A stretch of 8,149 nt of DNA from an uncultured Coprococcus sp. (GTDB lineage: Bacteria; Bacillota; Clostridia; Lachnospirales; Lachnospiraceae): positions 1-8,149 of the forward strand of contig USSH01000100.1 in NCBI GenBank assembly GCA_900557435.1. Reading direction: 5' to 3'. The position numbers were made by a program, and so were the translations under genes. The notes under the pieces were generated by a model. That model was not told the origin of the DNA and did no database searches. It was given only the letters and a program-made list of their open reading frames with translations. Shown in pieces: positions 1-5,826 of the stretch; position 1 is the stretch's first letter, and each line of letters opens with the position of its first letter.

Positions 1-769
1 CAGCATGGTTGTAACGGGAACTTCCATAGCGACAATAGCGGGACTGCCGCTTGGAAGACTGGTTGGACAGTATATGGGATGGAGAGTCACATTCCTGATA
101 GTGGGTATTATAGCATTTGCAGTACTTGTGTATATGGCATTTGTGTTCCCGAAGATCGCAAGCGGAGAGCAGTTCCATGTGAAGGATCTCCCGGCTCTTT
201 TGAAGAATCCGCTGCTCATCTGCCTGTATGTGCAGACGATACTGTTCGTGCTTGGATACTATACTGTGTACAGCTATATAGAGCCATTTATGCAGCAGGT
301 TGCAAGGCTCCAGAACAATGTCATCACCATAGTGCTTCTGATATTTGGCGCGATGGGACTTATCGGAAGTTACCTGTTCTCGAAGCTTTATGACAAGCAC
401 AGATTTGCATTTATAGGGACGGTTATGGCAACGCTTCTTGTATGGCTGCTGCTTTTGCTTCCGGCATCAAAGAGCCTGGCAACTATGGTCATTCTCTGTG
501 CATTCTGGGGAATCACGGCCATGGCATTTAACGTAACTACTCAGTCGGAGGTCATTAGAAGTGTGGATGAGAAGGGCTCAGCCGTTGCGACAGCCATATA
601 TTCAGGACTTTTCAACCTTGGCATAGGTGGTGGAAGCTGGGTAGGCGGAATAGTGTGCGACAAAGGTGCGATATCGTATATAGGATTTGTAGGTGCGGTA
701 TTTGCAGTTATATCAGTTCTGTTCTTTGCCTTTGTGCTTCTCAGAAAATTGAGACAGAGTGTGAACTGA
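1..769 (+). CDS. MFS transporter, DHA1 (drug or sugar efflux) type, 3' part only
   Basis: This is the C-terminal part of a 12-helix major facilitator. The reading frame is open to the left window edge, so the first ATG (position 5) is probably internal and roughly the first third of the protein is missing. Counting from that ATG, residues 12-28 (AGLPLGRLVGQYMGWRV) match the glycine/proline-rich fifth-helix motif of AraJ/YdhP/PbuE-like DHA1 efflux proteins, which typically read GxPxGxxxGxxxGWR. A hydrophobic sixth helix follows (about 29-48), then the charged central cytoplasmic loop (about 50-68). Six further hydrophobic segments follow, near 70-92, 104-126, 133-152, 156-176, 197-218 and 222-246, ending in a short basic tail. 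It acts as a proton-driven exporter in the cytoplasmic membrane. The substrate cannot be told from the sequence; sugars, purines or drugs are all possible for this group. It ends just before a strong terminator, so it is not part of the downstream NAD operon. Confidence 0.88.
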   Translation, partial: SMVVTGTSIATIAGLPLGRLVGQYMGWRVTFLIVGIIAFAVLVYMAFVFPKIASGEQFHVKDLPALLKNPLLICLYVQTILFVLGYYTVYSYIEPFMQQVARLQNNVITIVLLIFGAMGLIGSYLFSKLYDKHRFAFIGTVMATLLVWLLLLLPASKSLATMVILCAFWGITAMAFNVTTQSEVIRSVDEKGSAVATAIYSGLFNLGIGGGSWVGGIVCDKGAISYIGFVGAVFAVISVLFFAFVLLRKLRQSVN

Positions 770-812
770 CAGCGTATTTGCATATATTAAATGTAATTGA
801 AATATAATGGCG

Positions 813-871
813 CGGCAGTGCTGGCATGCAGGTTCGGTTTGGAACATGGCATGCCGGCACTGCCGTTTTTT
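813..871 (+). terminator. Rho-independent terminator of the MFS gene
   Basis: A 17-bp stem pairs 813-829 (CGGCAGTGCTGGCATGC) with 849-865, with one G-U wobble. A small inner helix (832-835 with 842-845) caps it, and T6 at 866-871 follows directly. It lies 43 nt after the MFS stop codon and just upstream of the NAD operon promoter, so it separates the two transcription units. Confidence 0.93.
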
Positions 872-891
872 AGTAAGTTTCAAATAATGGG

Positions 892-920
892 TTGACAAAT
901 TATCAAAATGATAATATCAT
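892..920 (+). promoter_or_regulatory. Sigma-70-type promoter of the NAD-salvage operon
   Basis: A perfect -35 box TTGACA (892-897), a 17-nt spacer and a -10 box TATCAT (915-920, five of six matches to TATAAT). Transcription would start near 927, giving a leader of about 205 nt before pncA. The first operator palindrome fills the spacer, so a bound repressor would directly block RNA polymerase. Confidence 0.85.
899..915. promoter_or_regulatory. Operator palindrome, copy 1 (probable NrtR-type site)
   Basis: ATTATCAAAATGATAAT is a perfect 7-3-7 inverted repeat (ATTATCA/TGATAAT). It sits between the -35 and -10 boxes and overlaps the first base of the -10. The identical 17-mer recurs at 938-954. 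Position and symmetry argue for a dimeric repressor. The Nudix/winged-helix protein encoded in the operon is the best candidate ligand, by analogy with NrtR autoregulation of NAD genes. That assignment is inference, because NrtR sites vary between lineages. Confidence 0.75.
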
Positions 921-937
921 GTAAACAACTTGTAGAT

Positions 938-954
938 ATTATCAAAATGATAAT
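938..954. promoter_or_regulatory. Operator palindrome, copy 2
   Basis: This is an exact second copy of ATTATCAAAATGATAAT, extended by one complementary base on each side to a 19-bp palindrome (937-955). Its centre is 39 bp from that of copy 1, and it lies at about +11 to +27 of the predicted transcript. Two identical sites flanking the start point suggest cooperative or double-block repression of the NAD operon. Confidence 0.75.
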
Positions 955-1040
955 AATGGCAATGGTGATGACGCATGTAGATGTACTTATATGTTTTACA
1001 AGGAATCTGTGCCTTTGTGGATTTCCTCATGGAAGCAGAG

Positions 1041-1100
1041 AGCAGAAAATTGAAAAATCGAAAATTTGCTAATCGAAAATTGACCAATCGAAAATTTGAA
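1041..1100 (+). repeat. Four tandem 15-nt repeats in the pncA leader
   Basis: Units at 1041-1055, 1056-1070, 1071-1085 and 1086-1100 share the core GAAAATT. The last three all begin AATCGAAAATT. Units 2 and 4 (AATCGAAAATTTGCT and AATCGAAAATTTGAA) match at 13 of 15 positions, whereas unit 1 is the most diverged. Copies alternate between ATTG and ATTTG forms. The block ends 18 nt before the pncA ribosome binding site. Its role is unknown. Confidence 0.8.
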
Positions 1101-1131
1101 GTTGATAGTTCACTGGAAAAGGAGAAGAATT

Positions 1132-1647
1132 ATGGACAATAACAAGAAAAAGACACTTATAGTAGTTGACATGCAGAATGATTTCATCGATGGAGCACTC
1201 GGGACAAAGGAGGCTGTTGCCATCGTGGAGAATGTGAAAGATAAGATAAAAGAGTATGCTGACCGCGGGGATGAGATCATCTTCACAAGGGATACACATT
1301 ATGAGAACTACATGGAAACCAACGAGGGAAAGCATCTTCCGGTTCCTCACTGTATAGAGGAGACCAAAGGCTGGGAGATCGCAGATGGTCTTGAGGTTCC
1401 GGGCGCTATATACATCAACAAGACCAGCTTTGGATATACAGGCTGGGGAGACTTTGATCTTCAGGATGTTGAGATGGTCGGACTCTGCACAGACATTTGT
1501 GTTGTGTCCAATGCACTCATCATAAAGGCGCTGTACCCTGAGATAAGTGTGAAGGTTGATGCGAGGTGCTGTGCCGGAGTGACGCCGGAGAGTCATGAGG
1601 CTGCGCTTGCCACAATGTCGATGTGTCAGGTGGAGATAGTCAGATAA
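1132..1647 (+). CDS. pncA: Nicotinamidase (PncA), cysteine hydrolase family
   Basis: A cytosolic enzyme of 171 residues that hydrolyses nicotinamide to nicotinic acid and ammonia, the first step of deamidating NAD salvage. The catalytic triad of the family is visible: Asp13 in VVDMQNDF, Lys97 in INKTSFG, and Cys123 in GLCTDICV. The metal-site residues expected of true nicotinamidases are also present (Asp54 and His56 in TRDTHY, His73 in VPHC), which favours PncA over other isochorismatase-like hydrolases. The ATG at 1132 is chosen because AAGGAG (1119-1124) lies 7 nt upstream; an in-frame TTG at 1096 has no such site and lies inside the leader repeats. It is the first gene of the NAD operon, 85 nt before the Nudix gene. 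The nicotinate product needs a phosphoribosyltransferase that is not in this window. Confidence 0.93.
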   Translation: MDNNKKKTLIVVDMQNDFIDGALGTKEAVAIVENVKDKIKEYADRGDEIIFTRDTHYENYMETNEGKHLPVPHCIEETKGWEIADGLEVPGAIYINKTSFGYTGWGDFDLQDVEMVGLCTDICVVSNALIIKALYPEISVKVDARCCAGVTPESHEAALATMSMCQVEIVR

Positions 1648-1664
1648 TTGCGGAAGATGCCGGA

Positions 1665-1688
1665 TGTCTGCCGATTTGCCGGCAGACA
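1665..1688 (+). other. Intercistronic hairpin between pncA and the Nudix gene
   Basis: A perfect 9-bp inverted repeat TGTCTGCCG (1665-1673) / CGGCAGACA (1680-1688) with a 6-nt loop lies in the 85-nt gap after pncA. No T tract follows, so it is not a standard terminator. It could be an mRNA processing or stability element that sets the amount of PncA relative to downstream products. Confidence 0.5.
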
Positions 1689-1732
1689 GAAACAGATGGC
1701 GGCAGAAATGTACAGGAGGATGAAGCAGACTT

Positions 1733-2734
1733 ATGAAGAAATATGAGATGAGTGATGAGGAAAAGGAATTCCTTGCGGGATATGACTTGACGAAATATGA
1801 CAGACCATCTGTTGCCGCGGATGTGGTTGTATTTTCCGTTATGAAGGATGACGAGTGCGATGATGTAAGAAGACTTCAGGAGAAGAAGCTTAAGATACTC
1901 CTGATAAGAAGAGGTGGATTTCCATATAAAGGATGCTGGGCTATGCCTGGTGGGTTCTGCAAAAAGGGAGAGGATGTCATAGATTCCGCCAGAAGAGAGC
2001 TTCGCGAAGAGACCGGTATAGGAGATGCATATGTAAAGCTTGTCGGAGTGTATGGCGAGCCGGGCAGAGATCCTAGAGGCTGGGTCATATCATCAACTTA
2101 TATGGCACTTATGAATGCCAGAGCCTGTCATCTGAAGGCAGGAGATGATGCACAGGATGCAAGATGGTTTACAGTTGAACTGACAGAGGTGTCAGGTGTG
2201 GGCGAACATTCTGATGTGATAGAGGTGTCAGGTGCAGGTGGACATTCTGTGAACGAGATGTCAACAGAGGTGTCAGGCACAGGCGAAGAAATTATTAAAA
2301 ATGAAGATGGAGCTTCACGTAAAGTCCAAAATGAGAAAAGATACAGGCTGGTTCTCAAGGATGCAGATTCTGATATAAAACTTACGGCAGTGCTGCGCAG
2401 AACAGATATGAGCTCATGTGGACGAAGCTCGGATAGCTACGACATAGAGGAATGTGAAGGACTGGCATTTGACCATGCAAGGATAATAACAGAAGCGGTG
2501 CTCGGACTGCGGGAGGATGTCAGGAGAGACATGAAGCTGGCATTTGACCTGCTGCCGGAGAGATTTACACTCACTGAGCTTCAGAACGTGTATGAACAGA
2601 TATGGGACATGGAACTCACCACACCTAACTTTAGAAGAAAGATCGCGGAATATGTTGAGGAGACAGATACATATCAGTCCGGTGAGAGATACAGACCTGC
2701 CAAATTATTCAGGCGCAGAACAGACGTAAGATAA
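1733..2734 (+). CDS. nrtR: Nudix plus winged-helix protein, NrtR-type regulator of NAD metabolism
   Basis: The protein has 333 residues in two parts. An N-terminal Nudix domain (about 27-150) carries a complete Nudix box at 74-96: G74, E80, then RELREETGI (88-96), fitting GX5EX7REUXEEXGU. A C-terminal winged-helix segment (about 272-326) includes LLPERFTLTELQNVYE and NFRRKIAEYVEET and ends with RPAKLFR, which is typical of NrtR-like proteins. NrtR repressors bind promoters of NAD genes and respond to ADP-ribose. Many have lost the Nudix catalytic residues, but here they are intact, so ADP-ribose (or related) hydrolysis remains possible. Residues about 150-242 form an insertion between the Nudix core and the LAFDHARIITEA helix; it holds three EVSG(V/A/T)G repeats and a possible extra strand region (203-223). 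The start at 1733 uses AGGAGGA (1714-1720) with a rather long 12-nt spacing. The gene lies inside the operon it probably controls. Alternative: a plain Nudix hydrolase with a vestigial DNA-binding domain. Confidence 0.8.
   Translation: MKKYEMSDEEKEFLAGYDLTKYDRPSVAADVVVFSVMKDDECDDVRRLQEKKLKILLIRRGGFPYKGCWAMPGGFCKKGEDVIDSARRELREETGIGDAYVKLVGVYGEPGRDPRGWVISSTYMALMNARACHLKAGDDAQDARWFTVELTEVSGVGEHSDVIEVSGAGGHSVNEMSTEVSGTGEEIIKNEDGASRKVQNEKRYRLVLKDADSDIKLTAVLRRTDMSSCGRSSDSYDIEECEGLAFDHARIITEAVLGLREDVRRDMKLAFDLLPERFTLTELQNVYEQIWDMELTTPNFRRKIAEYVEETDTYQSGERYRPAKLFRRRTDVR
2186..2277 (+). repeat. In-frame EVSG-coding repeats inside the Nudix gene
   Basis: The 11-mer GAGGTGTCAGG occurs exactly at 2186-2196, 2222-2232 and 2267-2277. 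The first two copies extend to about 29 nt of similarity, ending in ACATTCTG. Spacings are 36 and 45 nt, both multiples of three. They encode EVSGVGEHS, EVSGAGGHS and EVSGTGEE (residues 152, 164 and 179 onward). This looks like recent tandem duplication in a flexible acidic loop of the protein. Confidence 0.85.
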
Positions 2735-2766
2735 TGAGGTGTAGCGTAAGGGACTACCATAGAGAG

Positions 2767-2774
2767 AAAGGGGG
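2767..2774 (+). promoter_or_regulatory. Ribosome binding site that decides the pnuC start
   Basis: AAAGGGGG lies 7 nt before the ATG at 2782. The upstream in-frame ATG at 2734 overlaps the Nudix stop codon (TAATG) but has no comparable site, so 2782 is preferred. Confidence 0.65.
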
Positions 2775-2781
2775 CAAATAT

Positions 2782-3516
2782 ATGACTTTAAAAGAATTTG
2801 TGAGAAATGAGATAGAGGGCTGGAAGAAGCTGGAGGTCGCCTGGCTGCTTATAGCATGTGCGGTCATCGTGGGACTGTCCATATACTGGGATGATACGGT
2901 TATGGGGATTATATCATCAACCACAGGCGTGATCTGTGTAGTGTGCACGGGAAAAGGAAAGTTGTCAGCGTACATATTCGGTCTTGTGAATACTGTGCTT
3001 TATGCGATCATATCGTATAAGGCAGCACTCTACGGTGAGACGATGCTCAATGCGCTATATTATGTGCCTATGCAGTTTGTTGGATTCTATGTATGGTCAA
3101 GGCATATGAACGATGAGACGCATGAGGTCAGAAAGAAACACATGAAGGCAGTGGGCAGGATATTCATGGTGCTGGCGGTGGCACTTGGCACATTCCTGTA
3201 TGGGCTGCTGTTAAAGAGACTTGGGGATGCCATGCCATTTGTGGATGCATTTACAACGGTTTCATCGGTTGTGGCTATGGTTGTATCTGTAAGGATGTTT
3301 GCGGAGCAGTGGTGGATATGGATCGTAGTAGATGTGTTTACAATATATATGTGGGCACGAAACTTTATGAGTGGCAATGACAACATAGCGACGCTGCTCA
3401 TGTGGATAGTGTACCTTGGAAACGCCGTTATTATGTGTGTCAGATGGGAACGTGAGGTCAGGAGGAATCGCCTGGATGAAGTACACATTTTCGAAGGCAG
3501 TACGGCGGAAGAGTAA
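2782..3516 (+). CDS. pnuC: Nicotinamide riboside transporter PnuC
   Basis: An integral membrane protein of 244 residues that takes up nicotinamide riboside by facilitated diffusion; trapping is done by the kinase encoded next. Hydrophobic segments lie near 19-36, 40-56, 61-79, 86-107, 125-144, 155-172, 176-194 and 202-220. This fits the compact 7-helix PnuC fold with an N-terminal amphipathic stretch (TLKEFVRNEIEGWKKLE). Family-like signatures include GLVNTVLYAIISYKAALYGE, YYVPMQFVGFYVWSRH, and the tryptophan-rich WWIWIVVDVFTIYMWARN. The tail is charged and cytosolic. The longer form from 2734 would add 16 residues and be coupled to the Nudix stop codon; it is less likely because PnuC proteins usually begin close to the TLKEF-like stretch. 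Only 13 nt separate it from nadR, which fits an uptake-plus-phosphorylation pair. Confidence 0.93.
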   Translation: MTLKEFVRNEIEGWKKLEVAWLLIACAVIVGLSIYWDDTVMGIISSTTGVICVVCTGKGKLSAYIFGLVNTVLYAIISYKAALYGETMLNALYYVPMQFVGFYVWSRHMNDETHEVRKKHMKAVGRIFMVLAVALGTFLYGLLLKRLGDAMPFVDAFTTVSSVVAMVVSVRMFAEQWWIWIVVDVFTIYMWARNFMSGNDNIATLLMWIVYLGNAVIMCVRWEREVRRNRLDEVHIFEGSTAEE

Positions 3517-3529
3517 GGGAGGCTGACAA

Positions 3530-4576
3530 ATGATGTATAGATATAAGGTGGGAATGTATGGAGGTTCATTTGATCCACTTCACATAGGGCATATCCACGA
3601 CATCGTACGTGCTGCGGCGATGTGCGAGGAACTGTATGTGATGATAAGCTGGTGCGAGGGCAGAGAGTCCACCTCTAAGGAACTGAGATATCGCTGGATA
3701 CTCAACAGCACAAGACATCTGCCAAATGTGAAGATAATCATGATAGAGGATAAGGCGGTCTCAAAAGAAGAATACAATACGGATTATTACTGGGAAAAGG
3801 GAGCACAGGATATCAAGGATACGATAGGAAAGCCTATAGATGCAGTGTTCTGCGGTTCGGATTATCTTGGAACCGGCAGATTCGAGAGCCTGTACTGTCC
3901 GGAGAGCGAGGTCGTGTACTTTGACAGGGCGGAGGTTCCGGTATCCTCGACAGAGATCCGTGAGTGGGCGACGGCACACTGGGAGTATATTCCAGAGGTG
4001 TGCAGGGATCACTACGTCAGAAAGGTTCTGGTGGTCGGCGGTGAATCCACAGGAAAATCCACACTGGTTGAGAATCTTGCGCTGGCATATAACACGAATT
4101 TTGTACGGGAGATAGGGCGTGATACCTGTGAGTACGCGGGTGGCGAGGAGTTCATGGTTGAAGATGATCTGGTGGAGAACTTCATCAGACAGAAGGACGA
4201 GGTCCGCAGGGCAGCCAGGTATAGCAACAGGCTGTTGTTTGTGGATACCGATGCGCTGACTACAGGATTCTATTGTGATCTGCTCATGGATGATGCCGAA
4301 CAAAAACGCAGGCTCACGGATATGGCTGGTGCGATAAATGCAACAAATGAATGGGATCTGGTGCTGTTCCTTGATCCTGATGGAACGGATTTTGTTCAGG
4401 ACGGAACCCGGAATGAGGATATAATGCGGGAGAGAAGACATTACAGTGATTTGCTCAAGGCGTGGTTTGACAGGCATGGAGTAAGCTGCGAAATTATATC
4501 CGGTGATTATCTTGATCGGTTCAACACGGCCAAGAAGCTTATAGAGGAACGTCTTGCGATAACCACCGTATTTTAA
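3530..4576 (+). CDS. nadR: Bifunctional NMN adenylyltransferase / ribosylnicotinamide kinase (NadR without HTH)
   Basis: A cytosolic protein of 348 residues with two catalytic domains. The N-terminal nucleotidyltransferase domain (about 5-160) shows GMYGGSFDPLHIGH with the HxGH ATP site at 18-21 and the SSTEIR motif at 139-144; it makes NAD from NMN and ATP. The C-terminal P-loop kinase (about 164-340) has Walker A GGESTGKST at 170-178 and a Walker B-like LLFVDTDALTT at 235-245; it phosphorylates nicotinamide riboside to NMN. The N-terminal HTH repressor domain of enterobacterial NadR is absent, as in the shorter two-domain forms. Control of the operon therefore probably lies with the co-encoded Nudix/winged-helix protein. 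GGGAGG (3517-3522) precedes the start by 7 nt; a second ATG follows immediately, so the true start may be 3533. It is the last gene of the operon and is followed by a terminator. Confidence 0.94.
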   Translation: MMYRYKVGMYGGSFDPLHIGHIHDIVRAAAMCEELYVMISWCEGRESTSKELRYRWILNSTRHLPNVKIIMIEDKAVSKEEYNTDYYWEKGAQDIKDTIGKPIDAVFCGSDYLGTGRFESLYCPESEVVYFDRAEVPVSSTEIREWATAHWEYIPEVCRDHYVRKVLVVGGESTGKSTLVENLALAYNTNFVREIGRDTCEYAGGEEFMVEDDLVENFIRQKDEVRRAARYSNRLLFVDTDALTTGFYCDLLMDDAEQKRRLTDMAGAINATNEWDLVLFLDPDGTDFVQDGTRNEDIMRERRHYSDLLKAWFDRHGVSCEIISGDYLDRFNTAKKLIEERLAITTVF

Positions 4577-4597
4577 ATAAAAAATGATGATGTATGT

Positions 4598-4655
4598 AAA
4601 CATTCACAACATGGTTTTTAAAACAACGTGTTGTGAATGTTTTTGTCTGTTTTTT
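4598..4655 (+). terminator. Rho-independent terminator of the NAD operon
   Basis: AACATTCACAACATG (4599-4613) pairs with CGTGTTGTGAATGTT (4627-4641), with one G-U pair, plus an A-T pair at 4598/4642. T-rich sequence follows at 4640-4644 and again at 4650-4655. It lies 21 nt after the nadR stop codon. Confidence 0.92.
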
Positions 4656-4689
4656 ATCGTGTTTATGACTATGAATAAAATGCTGATGA

Positions 4690-4698
4690 TGATACAAT
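4690..4698 (+). promoter_or_regulatory. Extended -10 promoter for degV
   Basis: TGATACAAT at 4690-4698 gives TACAAT (five of six to TATAAT) with the TGn extension. I see no good -35 box at the right distance, which is acceptable for extended -10 promoters. The transcript would start near 4705, leaving an A-rich leader of about 95 nt before degV. Confidence 0.55.
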
Positions 4699-4799
4699 AG
4701 TAAGGAAGAGGCGATAAAAAGAAAAAACGAGTGCTAAATCAAAAGAAAAAGCGAATATAAAAAGACATAGTAATAAATATATTGGAGAGGTGGACAAAT

Positions 4800-5687
4800 A
4801 TGGCAAAGTATATCTTGAGCTGCTGCTCAACAGCAGATCTTTCAAAGGAGCATTTTGACAAAATAGACGTAAAATATATATGCTTTCACTACGAGCTTGA
4901 TGGTGTGGAACATCCGGATGACCTGGGACAGACCATGCCATTTGAAGAATTTTACAGGAAGATGGCAGAAGGTGCGGCTACGAAGACCTCACAGGTGAAC
5001 TCAGATGAATATTATGATTTCTGGAAAACTTATCTTGAACAGGGGTATGACATACTTCACCTGACATTGTCATCGGGGATAAGCGGGTCTGTAAACTCTG
5101 CAAATATTGCCAGGGAGGATCTGGAGGAAGAATTCCCTGACAGGAAAATCTATGTGGTTGATTCTCTGGGAGCGTCCTCGGGTTATGGGCTCATCATGGA
5201 CACGCTGGCAGGCATGAGAGATGAAGGTAAGTCCATAGACGAGCTGCATGACTGGATAGAACAGCATAAGCTGGAATTGAACCACTGGTTCTTCTCAACG
5301 GATCTCACGTTTTATATCAGAGGCGGAAGAATATCCAAGACTGCTGGAACAGTCGGCACAATACTTGGAATATGTCCACTGCTCAACATGGATGATGAGG
5401 GCAGGCTGATACCGAGATCAAAGGTAAGAGGCAAAAAGAAGGTTATTCAGGAGATCGTAAAGCGCATGGAGGAGAATGCACAGGACGGGCTTGATTATTC
5501 CGGTAAGTGCTATATATCGCAGTCTGCATGTACGGATGATGCCGAGGCTGTGGCAAGGCTTGTCGAGGAGAGATTTCCAAAGCTTGATGGCAAGGTGGAG
5601 ATCAATTATATAGGAACTACCATAGGAAGTCATACAGGACCTGGCACAGTTGCCTTGTTTTTCTGGGGCAAAAGACGCCAGGGGTAG
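4800..5687 (+). CDS. degV: DegV family (FakB-like) fatty-acid-binding protein
   Basis: A cytosolic protein of 295 residues in the usual DegV size range. DegV/FakB proteins hold a single fatty acid and present it to the kinase FakA for phosphorylation and entry into phospholipid synthesis. Family motifs appear in order: the N-terminal STADL (10-14), TSQVN (63-67), LSSGISGSVNSA (90-101), VDSLGASSGYG (120-130), FYIRGGRIS (171-179), and the closing IGSHTGPGTVALFFWG (275-290). Thr63 and Ser95 are the probable lipid-carboxylate contacts by analogy with characterised family members. The ATG at 4800 is preceded by GGAGAGG (4784-4790) at 9 nt spacing; an in-frame TTG at 4782 overlaps that site and is rejected. 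It stands alone between promoters; no FakA kinase is in the window. I see no clear terminator after it, so read-through into the next gene is possible. Confidence 0.92.
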   Translation: MAKYILSCCSTADLSKEHFDKIDVKYICFHYELDGVEHPDDLGQTMPFEEFYRKMAEGAATKTSQVNSDEYYDFWKTYLEQGYDILHLTLSSGISGSVNSANIAREDLEEEFPDRKIYVVDSLGASSGYGLIMDTLAGMRDEGKSIDELHDWIEQHKLELNHWFFSTDLTFYIRGGRISKTAGTVGTILGICPLLNMDDEGRLIPRSKVRGKKKVIQEIVKRMEENAQDGLDYSGKCYISQSACTDDAEAVARLVEERFPKLDGKVEINYIGTTIGSHTGPGTVALFFWGKRRQG

Positions 5688-5696
5688 GATAATACA

Positions 5697-5725
5697 TTGT
5701 GCATTCATTTCTCCACTGCTATAAT
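5697..5725 (+). promoter_or_regulatory. Promoter for the GGDEF/EAL gene
   Basis: TTGTGC (5697-5702), a 17-nt spacer, then a perfect TATAAT (5720-5725) with an upstream TGn extension (5717-5719). The start would be near 5732, giving a leader of about 95 nt before the ATG at 5827. It begins only 9 nt after the degV stop codon. Confidence 0.72.
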
Positions 5726-5826
5726 GTAGGAAGAGTTTATATTTATTAATTTTTGATGTGCTTGAGCCGATTTTGATATTTAAGACCGGACGATACAGGC
5801 TATGTGTTGAAGGCTGGAGGAGAGAG

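Larger units (their letters stand above)
921..1131 (+). other. Long untranslated leader of the NAD operon
   Basis: The interval between the MFS stop (769) and the pncA start (1132) holds no convincing gene. It contains the terminator, promoter, two operators and this leader. From the predicted start near 927 the leader is about 205 nt. Its contents are operator copy 2, a weak imperfect hairpin around 1001-1028, and a block of four 15-nt repeats at 1041-1100. I recognise no known riboswitch fold. A 38-codon open frame (956-1072) exists but lacks a ribosome binding site. Confidence 0.55.

Noticed and set aside
899..954. Fur-box reading of the two palindromes
   Set aside because: Fur sites have GATAAT followed by ATTATC around one base; here the half-sites are in the reverse order with a 3-bp centre, and the operon has no iron-related gene.
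1001..1028. Hairpin or riboswitch in the NAD operon leader (AGGAATC paired with GGATTTCCT)
   Set aside because: The pairing needs a bulge and is short; I recognise no NAD-related riboswitch core.
956..1072. A 38-codon open frame in the pncA leader (begins MAMVMTHVDV, rich in Cys)
   Set aside because: No ribosome binding site precedes it, its first codons abut operator copy 2, and its end lies within the repeats. A leader peptide cannot be excluded but is not supported.
1041..1100. CRISPR-like array
   Set aside because: The units are 15 nt and directly adjacent with no unique spacers, so this is a simple tandem repeat.
1069..1596. A 175-codon open frame on the - strand
   Set aside because: It mirrors pncA on the opposite strand; its composition is that of a shadow frame and it has no protein features.
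3761..4603. A 280-codon open frame on the - strand
   Set aside because: It lies fully antisense to nadR, whose motifs are unmistakable. It shows no recognisable domain, no ribosome binding site, and runs through the operon terminator.
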